Shown here: piece after piece, positions 12,273-21,818 of the stretch | Layout of the letters: each line of letters opens with the position of its first letter | How positions within the stretch are numbered: the first letter of the stretch is position 1 | Source: Combretum micranthum | Taxonomy: Eukaryota > Streptophyta > Magnoliopsida > Myrtales > Combretaceae | DNA: 64,000 nt | Direction: 5' to 3' | Assembly (NCBI GenBank): GCA_024138025.1 | Contig: JAMXBD010002231.1 | Span: 62,001-126,000 of the forward strand | Made by a program: the position numbers and the translations under genes | The notes under the pieces: generated by a model | Databases searched by the model: none | Told to the model about the DNA's origin: nothing | The model's input: the letters and a program-made list of their open reading frames with translations, nothing else

Positions 12273-13335
12273 AAAGATCTGAACTTTTTTCATTATAAGT
12301 GACCTCTTTTTTTTAATCTTTTGGATTAAATCTTTTTTTTTTGGTCTTGTTTTTCCAATAGTAATAGTATTTGGATCCAAGAAATTGATTTATAAATTGA
12401 GTCATATGATGTGACATTTATTTTTCATATTTTATTATTAGGTCAAATTTAATATGTACATAGACAATAATTCATTAAAATAAGTAGGACCCACATCCAT
12501 TTGAGGAGAGTAAGTGTAGACTTTTCAAAACGTTAGTTTGTAATTTTAATAGTTTTCGAGGGGTATCCGTGTAATTTAAAAAAAAGGATTACACAATCTT
12601 ACACAAATTTTCACTTATCAATTCATTCCCTTTTATGATCATCCATAAATAATATGGAATTAAATCCAAATTAGCCTTTTTAAACGTGCATTCGCACTTG
12701 ATTCTCATTCCATATCTTAATTGCCATGAGTTATGGTTATGTACTGTCCTTTAAGGGTAGATAAATTTTTCTATTCAGAAGAAATTTTGCATTTGTATTT
12801 ATAAGGGAAAAGAGAGAGAGAGAGAATATTTAATTATGGTCCTAACAAGTTAATAGTAATATTTTCTATCTTGTTTAAATCCAAGAAAAATCTAAAAATA
12901 TCAATTATATATAAAGAAAAATATTGACCAACAAAGTAAATGAGATATTGACCCTATGGAATAAGGAAAAACAAGGGAAATCAAAAAAATAATCAACATA
13001 CTATTTTCTTATGAAACGCATTCTCAATAAAGACTGTTATTGCTTTTGACCGGCTATCTTTTAGTTTTTGCTGCTTTCATAAGGTGACATTAGCTATTTA
13101 CCTTACTAACTTTTTTTATTATGTTCCACCTTATAACACTACTATAATTTTTTATTAAAATAAAAATTTTCCCTATCACTATCTAACCGCTCACATATAT
13201 CTAACCGTGATTGAATAATTAAATTAGTTAATATTTCAATTACTATATTTATTTTAACGGTTATACAATTGATTAGACGATTTTATCGATGAAATTATAG
13301 AAATTTCTAAAACAAACATCTTATTCTCTCGTGAG
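12273..13335. other. no gene; end of a foldback-family repeat and AT-rich spacer
   Basis: About 12470-12580 matches the right end seen at 9065-9174 (AAAATAAGTAGGACCCACAT and the following GTAAG... block). The rest is AT-rich spacer with a short GA microsatellite at about 12811-12823. No coding sequence. Confidence 0.45.
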
Positions 13336-14500
13336 GCAACCAATCCCTTTAGTGGCAAGTTTCTAAATAGTGGCTGATGAAAGGACAGACACAGGACAAC
13401 AAATACAAGAGCAAGAAGCTTATTTTAAAGACCCAGAGCGGCTGTTTGGAAACTTTTGCGGCAGGGACATGACCTCCTACGAATTGTACAGGGATTAACA
13501 TAGGAGAAGTGAAGCAAGAGAAAGTTAATGTTATTTTGGGTCCTCTGATCCTGAGAGGTCTTTTGTTTAACATCCTAGGGCTAATAATTTAATTAAGTTA
13601 TGTTTATGTGTATATTTGCTAGACAATGTTGAATGCTTGCTCTGGATGTTGATGTTACTATGTTCTTCCATGTATGAAGTTTGTTTATGAATGAGCATCT
13701 ATATTCACCCAAAAAATCAAAGAAAATAAATAACGAACAATTTTTTTATTTCATGTTCATAATTATGGGAAGAGGATAACCGCACCATGTATACATGTAG
13801 ATTTTTTTTTAAATTAATATTTACTACAGGGGGAATGAGAAACAAACTTAGACACTTAAGTGTTTATACTATTTGATAATAAGAATCTTGACCACGAATG
13901 TATAGATCTAGATCCTCCAAATTTACAAATAATGGCATCTTAAGTAAATAAATAAAAAAATAAGAAAAAGTAAATTTAAAGATCCATCATCATTCAAGAA
14001 TTAAAGAGTAAACGTATATTTGATACTTAGAGTTTATTTAATTTTATAATTAATTGTTTAAAGTTTAAAAATATCAATTTATCATTTGAACATTATATAT
14101 ACACGCACAATCAAATATTCAATTTTGCCCATTTTGACCATTTTTTATACTTAGGTAATTTGATAAAAGAAGTAGACAAAGTTTAATATAACATCTAATA
14201 AACAAAACTAAAAAAAAAGAGAAAGATGGCATCAGATATTGAGAGGAATAACATTTTTTGGATTATAAAATGTTGATCTATATCTTATTCATGTTTGATC
14301 TATATTTGTATATTATTTATATTTTATTTGTATATGATTTACATATGTATTTTATCTGTATTTGATATATATCTATCTCTTTATCGGTTTATGAATTAAA
14401 AATGTTTATTTTTTAATTGTATCCGTTGTTTTGATAAATAACCAATTAAAAAAAATAAAAATAAGATGACAAGATAATAAGAATAAAACAAACCAAACCG
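13336..14500. other. unassigned spacer upstream of gene copy A
   Basis: A GC-richer block at about 13336-13580 is open for 74 codons on the minus strand but matches no family I know. It may be a transposon end. About 14270-14375 contains degenerate short repeats built on TTGATCTATAT and TGTATATTATTTAT. Nothing else is recognisable. Confidence 0.3.
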
Positions 14501-14555
14501 AAAAGGGGGAAAAAAACCAACGATAAAACATAAGACAACGTAGGGGTACTTGTAC

Positions 14556-14566
14556 TCCAACGGTAA
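14556..14566 (+). promoter_or_regulatory. MSA-like element (MYB3R-type site) upstream of copy A
   Basis: TCCAACGGTAA differs by one base from the plant mitosis-specific activator consensus YCYAACGGYYA, bound by three-repeat MYB factors in G2/M genes. It lies 274 bp before the ATG at 14830. Function is inferred from sequence match only; a core of five fixed bases is easily met by chance. Confidence 0.3.
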
Positions 14567-14660
14567 CATCGACCTTTTTCTCCTACTGATGTGGGGCTAT
14601 AAACTCCCAAGCCTCGGTCAAAAGTCAAACTAAAAAATTCAAATTTTATTCTAGTCCCCT

Positions 14661-14682
14661 TATAAAAAAACTAGCCGTTACA
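14661..14682 (+). promoter_or_regulatory. TATA-like box with adjacent second MSA-like site, copy A promoter
   Basis: TATAAAA at 14661-14667 is followed by TAGCCGTTACA (14672-14682), whose reverse complement TGTAACGGCTA is a one-mismatch MSA-type site. The same block is kept in copy B (TATAAAA at 51104-51110, TAGCCGTTACA at 51115-51125). The TATA-like box is about 165 bp before the start codon, so transcription could begin near 14690-14700 with a leader of about 130 nt. Confidence 0.45.
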
Positions 14683-16490
14683 AAACCCCCACATAACGAT
14701 ATTCTTCAACACTGAATGCTCTCAAATCTCTCTTGATTTTCCTCATTTACAAATATAACTCTTTCCAGCCAAATCCAAAACAGAAAAAAAAAATCCACAT
14801 TAATCACCATCCAAAAATTTTTCCCAATCATGCATTCCAATAAATCCTCTGCGCCTACATTACTGAATTCAAATTCTTGCAGACAAAATTCCACTTCAAG
14901 ATCTTCAGAGATCAATAACCCGATGAGAAGGAGTTTCGGGGCTAGCCCGTTCATGAAACCCTCTGTTGTCACGAATTCGAGAGGCTTAAATCCTATTACT
15001 CCTGCCAATAGTCCATCAGGTACCGGTTTTTCTTTGCCCTTTTCATTGAGATCCTTTTGTTGTCCTGCTGCTTTCTTTCAATTCTTTTTGTGTCATTTCC
15101 TTCTTTGAAATTTTATCCGTGTCATTTCCTTTTTCTTCCTCGGGAAAAAATAATCAATCAAGCCAAATCGGACCAATTAGACTAATTTTCTTGAGTTGGT
15201 TTACTTTTTAATCTAGTAATTTATCTGATAGATGTATAGGTGAATGAAAACATTCAAGCCTTGTCCTTGAGTCAGAATAGCATGAAAAGGAATCAAAATT
15301 TGAAATTAATTGGCAAAGCCAGTACTATGAGATTGAGGTTAAATTAGTGTGAATAGTGTATCCCGGATTTTATTTTATTTTTAATTAATGTATTATTTGT
15401 GCAAATGATACGTTGATTTGTGGTTTTTTAAGATTAATTTTGACATATTTTCTGAATTAACTCGTATTTTTGAAATTATTCTTATGGGTTAGAGCTGAAA
15501 CTGATATCTATATTTATAGTGTATAGTAAATTTTGATTTTTTAGATTATGCAATCTGTAAATGTAGAATTTTCGCAAATAATATGTTAGCACATGCTTTG
15601 GAAAATGAGAGAGATCTAATATTCTTCATGTTGTTTGGTGATATTCTATTTTCCTTATTTAATAGCTTGGCTTGGATTTTGTTCTTTATTACATGGGGTA
15701 AAATTAATTTTTTGATTTGATTACATGCTTAGATTATGCTCAGAGGGCCTCATTGACCAGAGAAAGTGACTTCTTTAAGAGATTTTGAGGACAAAGAGAA
15801 TGGCAAAGACCAACTCCTGAAGCAAAGTCGGCTAAAGTCGCCTTCAGTTGTGAAGGGTGGTACTAAGAACTTTATGTCTCCAACAATCTCTGCCGCTTCA
15901 AAAGTTAATGCTTCACCAAGGAAGAAGATATTGGCAGAGAGGAATGAGCCTACTCGGATTTCGGGGAATGATTTCCCGGAAACATTTGATATTAACTCAA
16001 AACCTGAATGTGAACTATTTCAGGCAAAGGTTGAGGCTTCAAGTGATTCTACAGTCACTTGTGTGAAGGATTCTTTGGGCCAGTTAATGAAGCAACTTCA
16101 GCTTCGAAAGGTTCAAAGAAGAAAGTGGCATTTGATACGAAGGTGGAAACCATTCCCTTAAAGGAATCCGAGTGTGTTGATGTGGATGGGATGAGGATGT
16201 GAAGGCTGTTGCTAGTGCTAGTGCTAAATCACCATGTGCTGCTAGTACCCTTTTGGCACCGCTGGATGCTGATCCATTGATGCCACCTTATGATCCTAAA
16301 ACCAATTTTCTTTCACCTAGACCTCAGTTTCTTCATTATAAGCCAAGGCCGAGGAACAAACGCTACCTCAATGAGGAAGGAGATCAAAATCCACTTGAGG
16401 AAAGCTTCAATCTTGATGGCTTTTCAGACACTGAGTTTACCGATGAAACAGAGTCTGACTTCTCAGAGAAAGAATCATCTGATGATGCTC

Positions 16491-16632
16491 AGGAAAAATT
16501 GGCCCAAGATGTTGAAACTACTGAAGAAATTCCTTTTTTGAAGTAGTTCCATCAATTGCTCAGGAAAAATTGGCCCAAGATGTTGAAACAACCGAAGAAG
16601 ATCCTGTTTCTGAAGTAGTTCCATCAGTTGCT
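16491..16632 (+). repeat. 72-bp tandem duplication within exon 2 of copy A
   Basis: AGGAAAAATTGGCCCAAGAT occurs at 16491 and again at 16562, each followed by GTTGAAAC and then GAAGTAGTTCCATCA. Copies B and C have the block once. The period is now 71 because one base was lost from the first copy in a T run at about 16533-16538, which also shifts the frame. Confidence 0.85.
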
Positions 16633-17952
16633 GAAGTGGAGAAGGCAACGGCTGAGCCGAGAAACCCTTCAAAGCAGCGTTCCTTTACAAAAACAATGTG
16701 TTGTGCTTTGATTTTGTTGATGGTGTTAGCGGGCCTTTGGATTTCAGGATCAAATTCTGCCCTTGGAAACATTTCGGCAGTTAATGACCCAACAAGCTTC
16801 TCCAAGCTTTTTGAAGAATACGAGACACTTGAATTTGTAAAGGAGAGTTTGGAGGGGCTAGCTCAGAATCTATGGCATTGGTGTGATACTTCTTATTCTT
16901 ACATTGCGGAGCTGGTTCACAAGTTGAGTGGTGGAACATCATTTGGCCCTTTGCTTTACTATAACCTGACAGATATGCAAGAGGGTCTTTGGCCAGACTA
17001 CAGCATGGTAGAGGAGATTTCGTGGAAAACCAGTGTCATGATGGCTGATTACGAGCAAAAACGTGATGAGAAACCATTTCATGAGCTGGATGGTTATGAG
17101 GCAGATTTTGAAGTTATGGAGGATGAGGGTGCTGAAGATGGGTTTGAGGTGGAGGACGGTCAGGAGGATGTTCTGGATGAGGTGAATAACCCTGAAAGTG
17201 AAGCTGAAAACGGTCAGGAGGATGCTCTGGATGAGGTGAATAACCCTGCAAATGAAGTTGAAAATGTTCAGGATGACGTGAATAAACTCGAAAATGAAGC
17301 TAAAGAAGGTGATGTAATAGTTGTGGAACTAGTTGCTGATCCTGAAGCATTAAAGCAAGTGCTAGTGCTACCACATGAAAAGTTGCCTCTGTTTCGGTGG
17401 AGACTGAAGTGCGCTCGACCCCTAAAGTTGCTGAACCAGGATTGTTTCCAGAGCAAAAGCCAACACATGAAGTCACTTCAATTCCAATGGAGATGGAAGG
17501 GAGCTTGACCAAGGTAGAAACTGTGGATGTAGCAGCAACACAGCCCGCAGCCGAGTATTCAGTTCCACTTATGGTTGCTGTTTTTTCTGTAATACTTGCC
17601 GCTCTAGTTGCATCTGCTTTTTTTTACATGAAAAAGGAAGTTTTTCGAAGTCGTCTCCAGCTGTGGTGGATCAATACAATTTGGCAAAGAAATTCAACAC
17701 GAGTCCACAGCATGAGAGGTGGTCTTCTTACCGTACTGAGGTTGTTATTGGAGAGTCATGCCCTTCTGAAATTAGCAGCTTCCAGAACTCCTTGTCTCGG
17801 GTGAAAGGGTTGAATGAAAATGAAGCTCATAGCTATGAGAGAAAGCATACTAGGAAGACTACTAGAAGGGAATCAATGGCTTCTTCAGATCTTTCTTTGG
17901 GTCAGCATCTTATGGAAGCTTCACTACATATGAGATGATCTCTGCCAAACAT

Positions 17953-18130
17953 GTAAGCATTATTTCTCCTCATTTATTCATTCTAATGCTTTGTTAATAA
18001 AGTGCATATAGAGATAATCAAATCTATAACCACAATAGCTGTGAATCTAGAGTTTATCACTCTGGCATGCAATCATATGACAACAAATAAATTAGAGTTG
18101 GAAACTGATGTTTGGTTTTTCTTGCTGAAG
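17953..18130 (+). other. last intron of copy A
   Basis: The donor AAACAT|GTAAGC and the acceptor TTGCTGAAG|CAAAACGG are kept in copy C (donor at 60756, acceptor at 60532 on the minus strand). In C the splice joins two frames without a shift and adds the conserved basic tail, which supports the intron. There is no experimental evidence here. Confidence 0.6.
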
Positions 18131-18639
18131 CAAAACGGAGAAGAAGAGGTTGTTGTCACTCCAATCAGACGTTCCAGCAGATTGAGGAAATAAGTCATTT
18201 CTCCATGACCGATGAAGGGACAAAAATTTGCTTGCTAGTTGTAGTCATTTCTCCATATTCATATTCAACGGATAGTTTGTAATATACAATATGTGTTCAA
18301 TACATTGCTTTCCTTCGGCAGCATCATTTCTGTCTTTCTTCTTTTTTTTTTTTTTTTCTTTTTTTAAAAAAAGGGAATCATTTTCTTATTTTCCTGAGAA
18401 AATATATAGCGAGGATGCTAGCTTTCCCCTTTTATTTTTATTTTTATTGTATTGAGCAAGTTGTATAGTTTTATAAAATTGTACAGATACAACTAAATCG
18501 GTATAATTAGCTGAATACATCAACTTCAAGTTCAATCAGAAATCAGGAATTTATTAATCTTTTATCAGTCAAATGGTTGTTTAAACAATTTGTTCTGAAG
18601 CATCTAAACAAGAAGCCAAGTAAATGCCATTGTCTTTTC

Positions 18640-18855
18640 ATTTTGGTACTCTAGAGACTCGTCTTTGTCCTTGAAATAGATCGAAAATCCCCTTTTTAAC
18701 GTCATTTTCTTCTGAGATTGCCTTCCTGGCATTACGCTTCTCAAATTTCATGAATTCATTACGAATAGAATTACTAATGGATATTTTCTCAAGAGAAACC
18801 TTTCATCTTTGAAACAACTCGATAGACTCTTGGTCGACATCTACTGCATCCCATG
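18640..18855 (-). other. conserved minus-strand block downstream of copy A, possibly an old exon fragment
   Basis: On the minus strand this block reads as short open stretches such as NEFMKFEKRNARKAISEEN and, in another frame, GFSIYFKDKDESLEYQNEKT. It is present in all three duplication copies (B at 55530-55745, C on the plus strand at 59770-60000). Each frame is broken somewhere in at least one copy. I recognise no family. It may be a relic of a neighbouring gene or simply conserved flank. Confidence 0.3.
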
Positions 18856-18978
18856 TTAGCAGCCACCTGGATCAAATATTAATATACTTTTAAACAAATG
18901 TTAATCGTGTAGTTTTTATAAATTGTCCATATACAAAAAATTCATTAGTACAGTTTTTCATAGTGCTTATCAAGCATA

Positions 18979-19265
18979 ACCAACACATTAAAAAATATAC
19001 AAGAGCTAGTTATTGAATTACATAATTCACATTTTCCATTAAATCTCAATATTAAATATCAAATAACGTTAGATTAATTAAAGGACATAATTAAATAAAT
19101 TTATGTATTAGTACTCAATAAACCAACACATTAAAAAATATACAAGAGCTAGTTATTGAATTACATAATTCACATTTTCCATTAAATCTCAAAATTTAAT
19201 ATCAAATAACGTTAGATTAATTAAAGGACATATTTAAAATAAATTTATGTATTAGTACTCAATAA
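18979..19265. repeat. 143-bp tandem duplication downstream of copy A
   Basis: The sequence beginning ACCAACACATTAAAAAATAT at 18979 repeats at 19122 with few differences (one extra A, ATATTAAAT against AAATTTAAT). In copy C the matching part is single, and in copy B it is deleted, so the duplication happened in A after the copies separated. Confidence 0.85.
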
Positions 19266-19436
19266 TTTTTAGGATTAATTAAAGGTTAAAAGTTTTAGGT
19301 CAAATTGTAATCTTATAGTAAATGACTAGCTATGTTGACTGGAAGGGTTGATTATAATCTTGTAGACAAACCACTGGCGAAGCTATTCTTTACTCAATTT
19401 GGCTTACCTTTGACTATCCTAATTGAGTGATTAATA

Positions 19437-19846
19437 CTGTGCTTGACAACTTTATTTAAAGTGGAAATGGGCAGAAAGAAGGAAAAAAAAAAAGTAGAAG
19501 TGGAAATGAGTGGAAATAGATATAAATAGAAAATTTGTTTTATGCTTAGTAGCTTATAAAGGAAATAGAAGGAAAAGATGAGAAATAGAGTTAGTTATTA
19601 ACAAAATTATTTCTATACCATTTTCATAAAATATTAGTAAGGACAATTTGGTAATTGCATTATTTGCATCACTTTCTCTCCAATTTTGGAGAGAAAAGAA
19701 GTGGTTTAAAAAGTAAAAAACTCTCCACTCATTTCTCTTCTTTTCTACAGTTTTCCGCTTTCACTTAAATTGCCAAATACAATTTTTCTTTCATTTTCCA
19801 TTAGTTTTTGTCCATTTCCACTTTTCAAAGTGGATCAAACACAACG
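19437..19846. mobile_element. MITE-like element in duplication copy A
   Basis: Imperfect inverted ends: CTGTGCTTGACAACTTTATT on the left, and CGTTGTGTTTGATCCACTTT as the reverse complement of the right end, continuing into the shared AAAGTGGAAATGG on both sides. The interior is rich in GGAAATAG/CATTTCC-type tracts. The same element sits at the matching place in copy C (58966-59344), so it predates the A/C duplication. Only TA is shared at both flanks; the superfamily is unassigned. Confidence 0.55.
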
Positions 19847-20399
19847 TAAGCTTTGTCTTATAGTGATTATTTCCTAAAGTTGTTACTTGCTTTGTAAATT
19901 ATTATTTTTCGAAACTTGTTAATCCATTTTATGTTTTAATCTCTTATTGCACATTTATGTGCGTTCTTAATTTCTAGTTTGGTTGTCTTGTTTTGGATAT
20001 TCTCAATTTATTTAAGTCCATTATTTTATAACTTATTAACCCATTTGTACAATATGAGTCCTTATTGCATGGCTATCACCAAATATGGGCATGAAGTTTT
20101 GTTTTGGCTATAGGTTCTTTTTAATTCCATTTCAAACCATCCATTTTGAGTTATTTCCATACACTAAAGCGACATTAATGTATATGCTTTACACAAATCT
20201 TAGCAACTTTGTCCCTTCTTTGAGAGTGAATGGATTTTTTTTCCTTTTTTTTTTTGTTAGAGTGGTTTACAAGAGAGAACTCATATGGTAGATGAAATAA
20301 CCCTAAAATTAATTTTAAAGTAAGGGGGGTAGATAATTTACCTCAACCCCTTTCCTAAGTATATAAAGCTATCTAAATGAATAAATATCCTTTTGTAGG

Positions 20400-20805
20400 T
20401 TTTTGAAAACGACACATCATTTCTTATGAAATTTTAGGCATCTTAAAAACTTATGAGAAGATAAGAAATTTATTAACTCTATTTTTTTATTAATATTTTG
20501 TACCTTTTCTTGGATTGACAACAACTTTAAGATATTTGTTAATAGGGTATCACTAGCAGATGATAAAAGTAGGTTATAAAGATCATGACTCTTCATGTAA
20601 AGATTTGTCATAGAATGAATTATCGGGATGCAAGTTTTGTTATAGATGATTTGTGGCCTAAATCTTGTAGACGGAGAGTTTTGGCAATTTATGAACTTAA
20701 GGAAATGAGATCCAAATCTTATTTGGTCATGATTATATTCATTGGAGTTCTTATAGATTATCAATGGAAAGAATTTGAATTTGGATTTTTCATGAAATAA
20801 GATGA
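20400..20805 (+). other. distal end of duplication block A with an unrecognised 71-codon frame
   Basis: Homology with copy C (58053-58420, inverted) continues through this region to about 20740. An open frame at 20585-20800 includes MNYRDASFVIDDLW and ELKEMRSK; the corresponding part of C is also open over the shared stretch, with substitutions (MNYWDASFVIDDLWLKS). I recognise no family. It could be an old gene or transposon fragment. Confidence 0.3.
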
Positions 20806-21195
20806 TTTAAGGTTTGTTGTTTTTAGTGACTATGATGGAAACAAGTTCAGCCAAAGAGTTAAAGTTGCTGGTGGGTATGAGCAATGTTTTAGAAATTGAT
20901 AAAAATCTTAGCATGTGAGAGAATGGGCCTGGTAATGAGAGTACTAATAGGCTAAAAATGAAAAAGAACACGAACTAGGAAGATGAGCTACCTTCTGCTT
21001 TATATTATTTTTTTTTCTGCCGGTACCTTCTGCTTCATATTAAGAAGGATAATATTAAGAAGATAATAAATAGGCCTCATGGCCCGCCTAACAGATGGTT
21101 ATTTACATTTCCTCTATATTAGAACACTGATATTAGGATATAGCTAACACATTTCATATATTCTAGTATCTTCATTGTATGAGCTAGCATAACTG
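20806..21195. other. no gene; junction between duplication A and Ty3 debris
   Basis: Short unassigned sequence. Possible integrase debris of the element that follows, but I could not read a recognisable motif. Confidence 0.3.
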
Positions 21196-21777
21196 ATTCA
21201 CATGCCATTGTGAAGTTGGTGAAAAACCTTCGCTTAATCTTAATTTGGTACAAAAAGCTGTAGATAAGATTTAAGTTATAAAGCAAAGAATGAAAGCGGC
21301 ATATGATAGATATAAAAGTTATGTGGATAGCGGAAGATGACCACTTGAGTTTGAAGTTGGTAATCATGTATTTCTCAAAGTATCCTCTATGAAAGGAGTG
21401 CTTGGATTTGGAGTTAGAGGAAAGTTGAATCTAAGATATATTGGACCATTTAAGATACTTGAAAAAGTTAGATGACTGGCTTACAGATTAACTTTACCCC
21501 ATAATCTATCAAGTGTACAAGATGTATTTCATGTGTCTTAATTGAGGTAACGTATATTTGATCCGGACGCCATCATCGATACAAATCAACCTAAAATACA
21601 GCTTAATTTGACAATGATGGAAAAGCATATCAAGATTCTTGATCAAATTGATAGAACTTTGAAAAGAAAGACAATTTCCTTTGTCAAAGTTCAATGGAGT
21701 GGTCAAACTAAAAGAGAAGCCACTTGGGAGATAGAGGACTCTATGAAATAGAAATACCCCAAACTTTTTGAGCAATG
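21196..21777 (+). pseudogene. Ty3 chromovirus-type integrase C-terminus and chromodomain remnant
   Basis: The translation runs from an integrase tail (MKAAYDRYKSYVDSGR, PLEFEVGNHVFLKVS, LNLRYIGPFKILEKV) through LAYRLTLPHNLS and VQDVFHVS into FVKVQWSGQTKREATWE, ending KYPKLF. The GPFKIL / YRL-LP / VFHVS series is the GPY/F module of Ty3 integrases, and VKVQWSG..REATWE is the chromodomain of plant chromoviruses, which guides integration to chromatin. Stops occur inside (in LEKVR-stop-LAYRL, VS-stop-LR-stop-RIF and near the end). The rest of gag-pol is missing on the left. FRGRNF follows just before the polypurine tract, a common last motif in Tekay-like elements. Confidence 0.8.
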
Positions 21778-21803
21778 AGGTAAATTTCGAGGACGAAATT
21801 TCT

Positions 21804-21818
21804 ATAAGGAGAGGAGAA
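21804..21818 (+). other. polypurine tract of the Ty3 remnant
   Basis: ATAAGGAGAGGAGAA immediately precedes the LTR start TGAAATACCCC at 21819, the usual site for plus-strand priming in LTR retrotransposons. Confidence 0.65.

Larger units (their letters stand above)
14830..18193 (+). pseudogene. copy A of a plant two-pass membrane protein gene of unknown function (frameshifted)
   Basis: Three exons can be traced by comparison with copy C. Exon 1, 14830-15019, encodes MHSNKSSAPTLLNSNS... and ends in a GT donor. Exon 2, about 15733-17952, carries KNFMSPTISAASK, the [18 protein letters not shown] motif, a first hydrophobic segment (CCALILLMVLAGLWI), an acidic repeat region and a second hydrophobic segment (VAVFSVILAALVASAFF). 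Exon 3, 18131-18193, encodes EEEVVVTPIRRSSRLRK and a stop. Similar uncharacterised transmembrane proteins exist in other land plants as I remember the family; no function is known to me. Relative to copy C it has a 2-nt loss near 15767, a 1-nt loss near 16078, a 5-nt gain near 16186, a 72-bp internal duplication with a 1-nt loss near 16540, and shifts near 17380, 17640 and 17901. A normal protein cannot be made. Confidence 0.8.

Noticed and set aside
20085..20291. Small membrane protein frame.
   Set aside because: Not kept open in the matching part of copy C and ends in a T-rich tract; chance frame.
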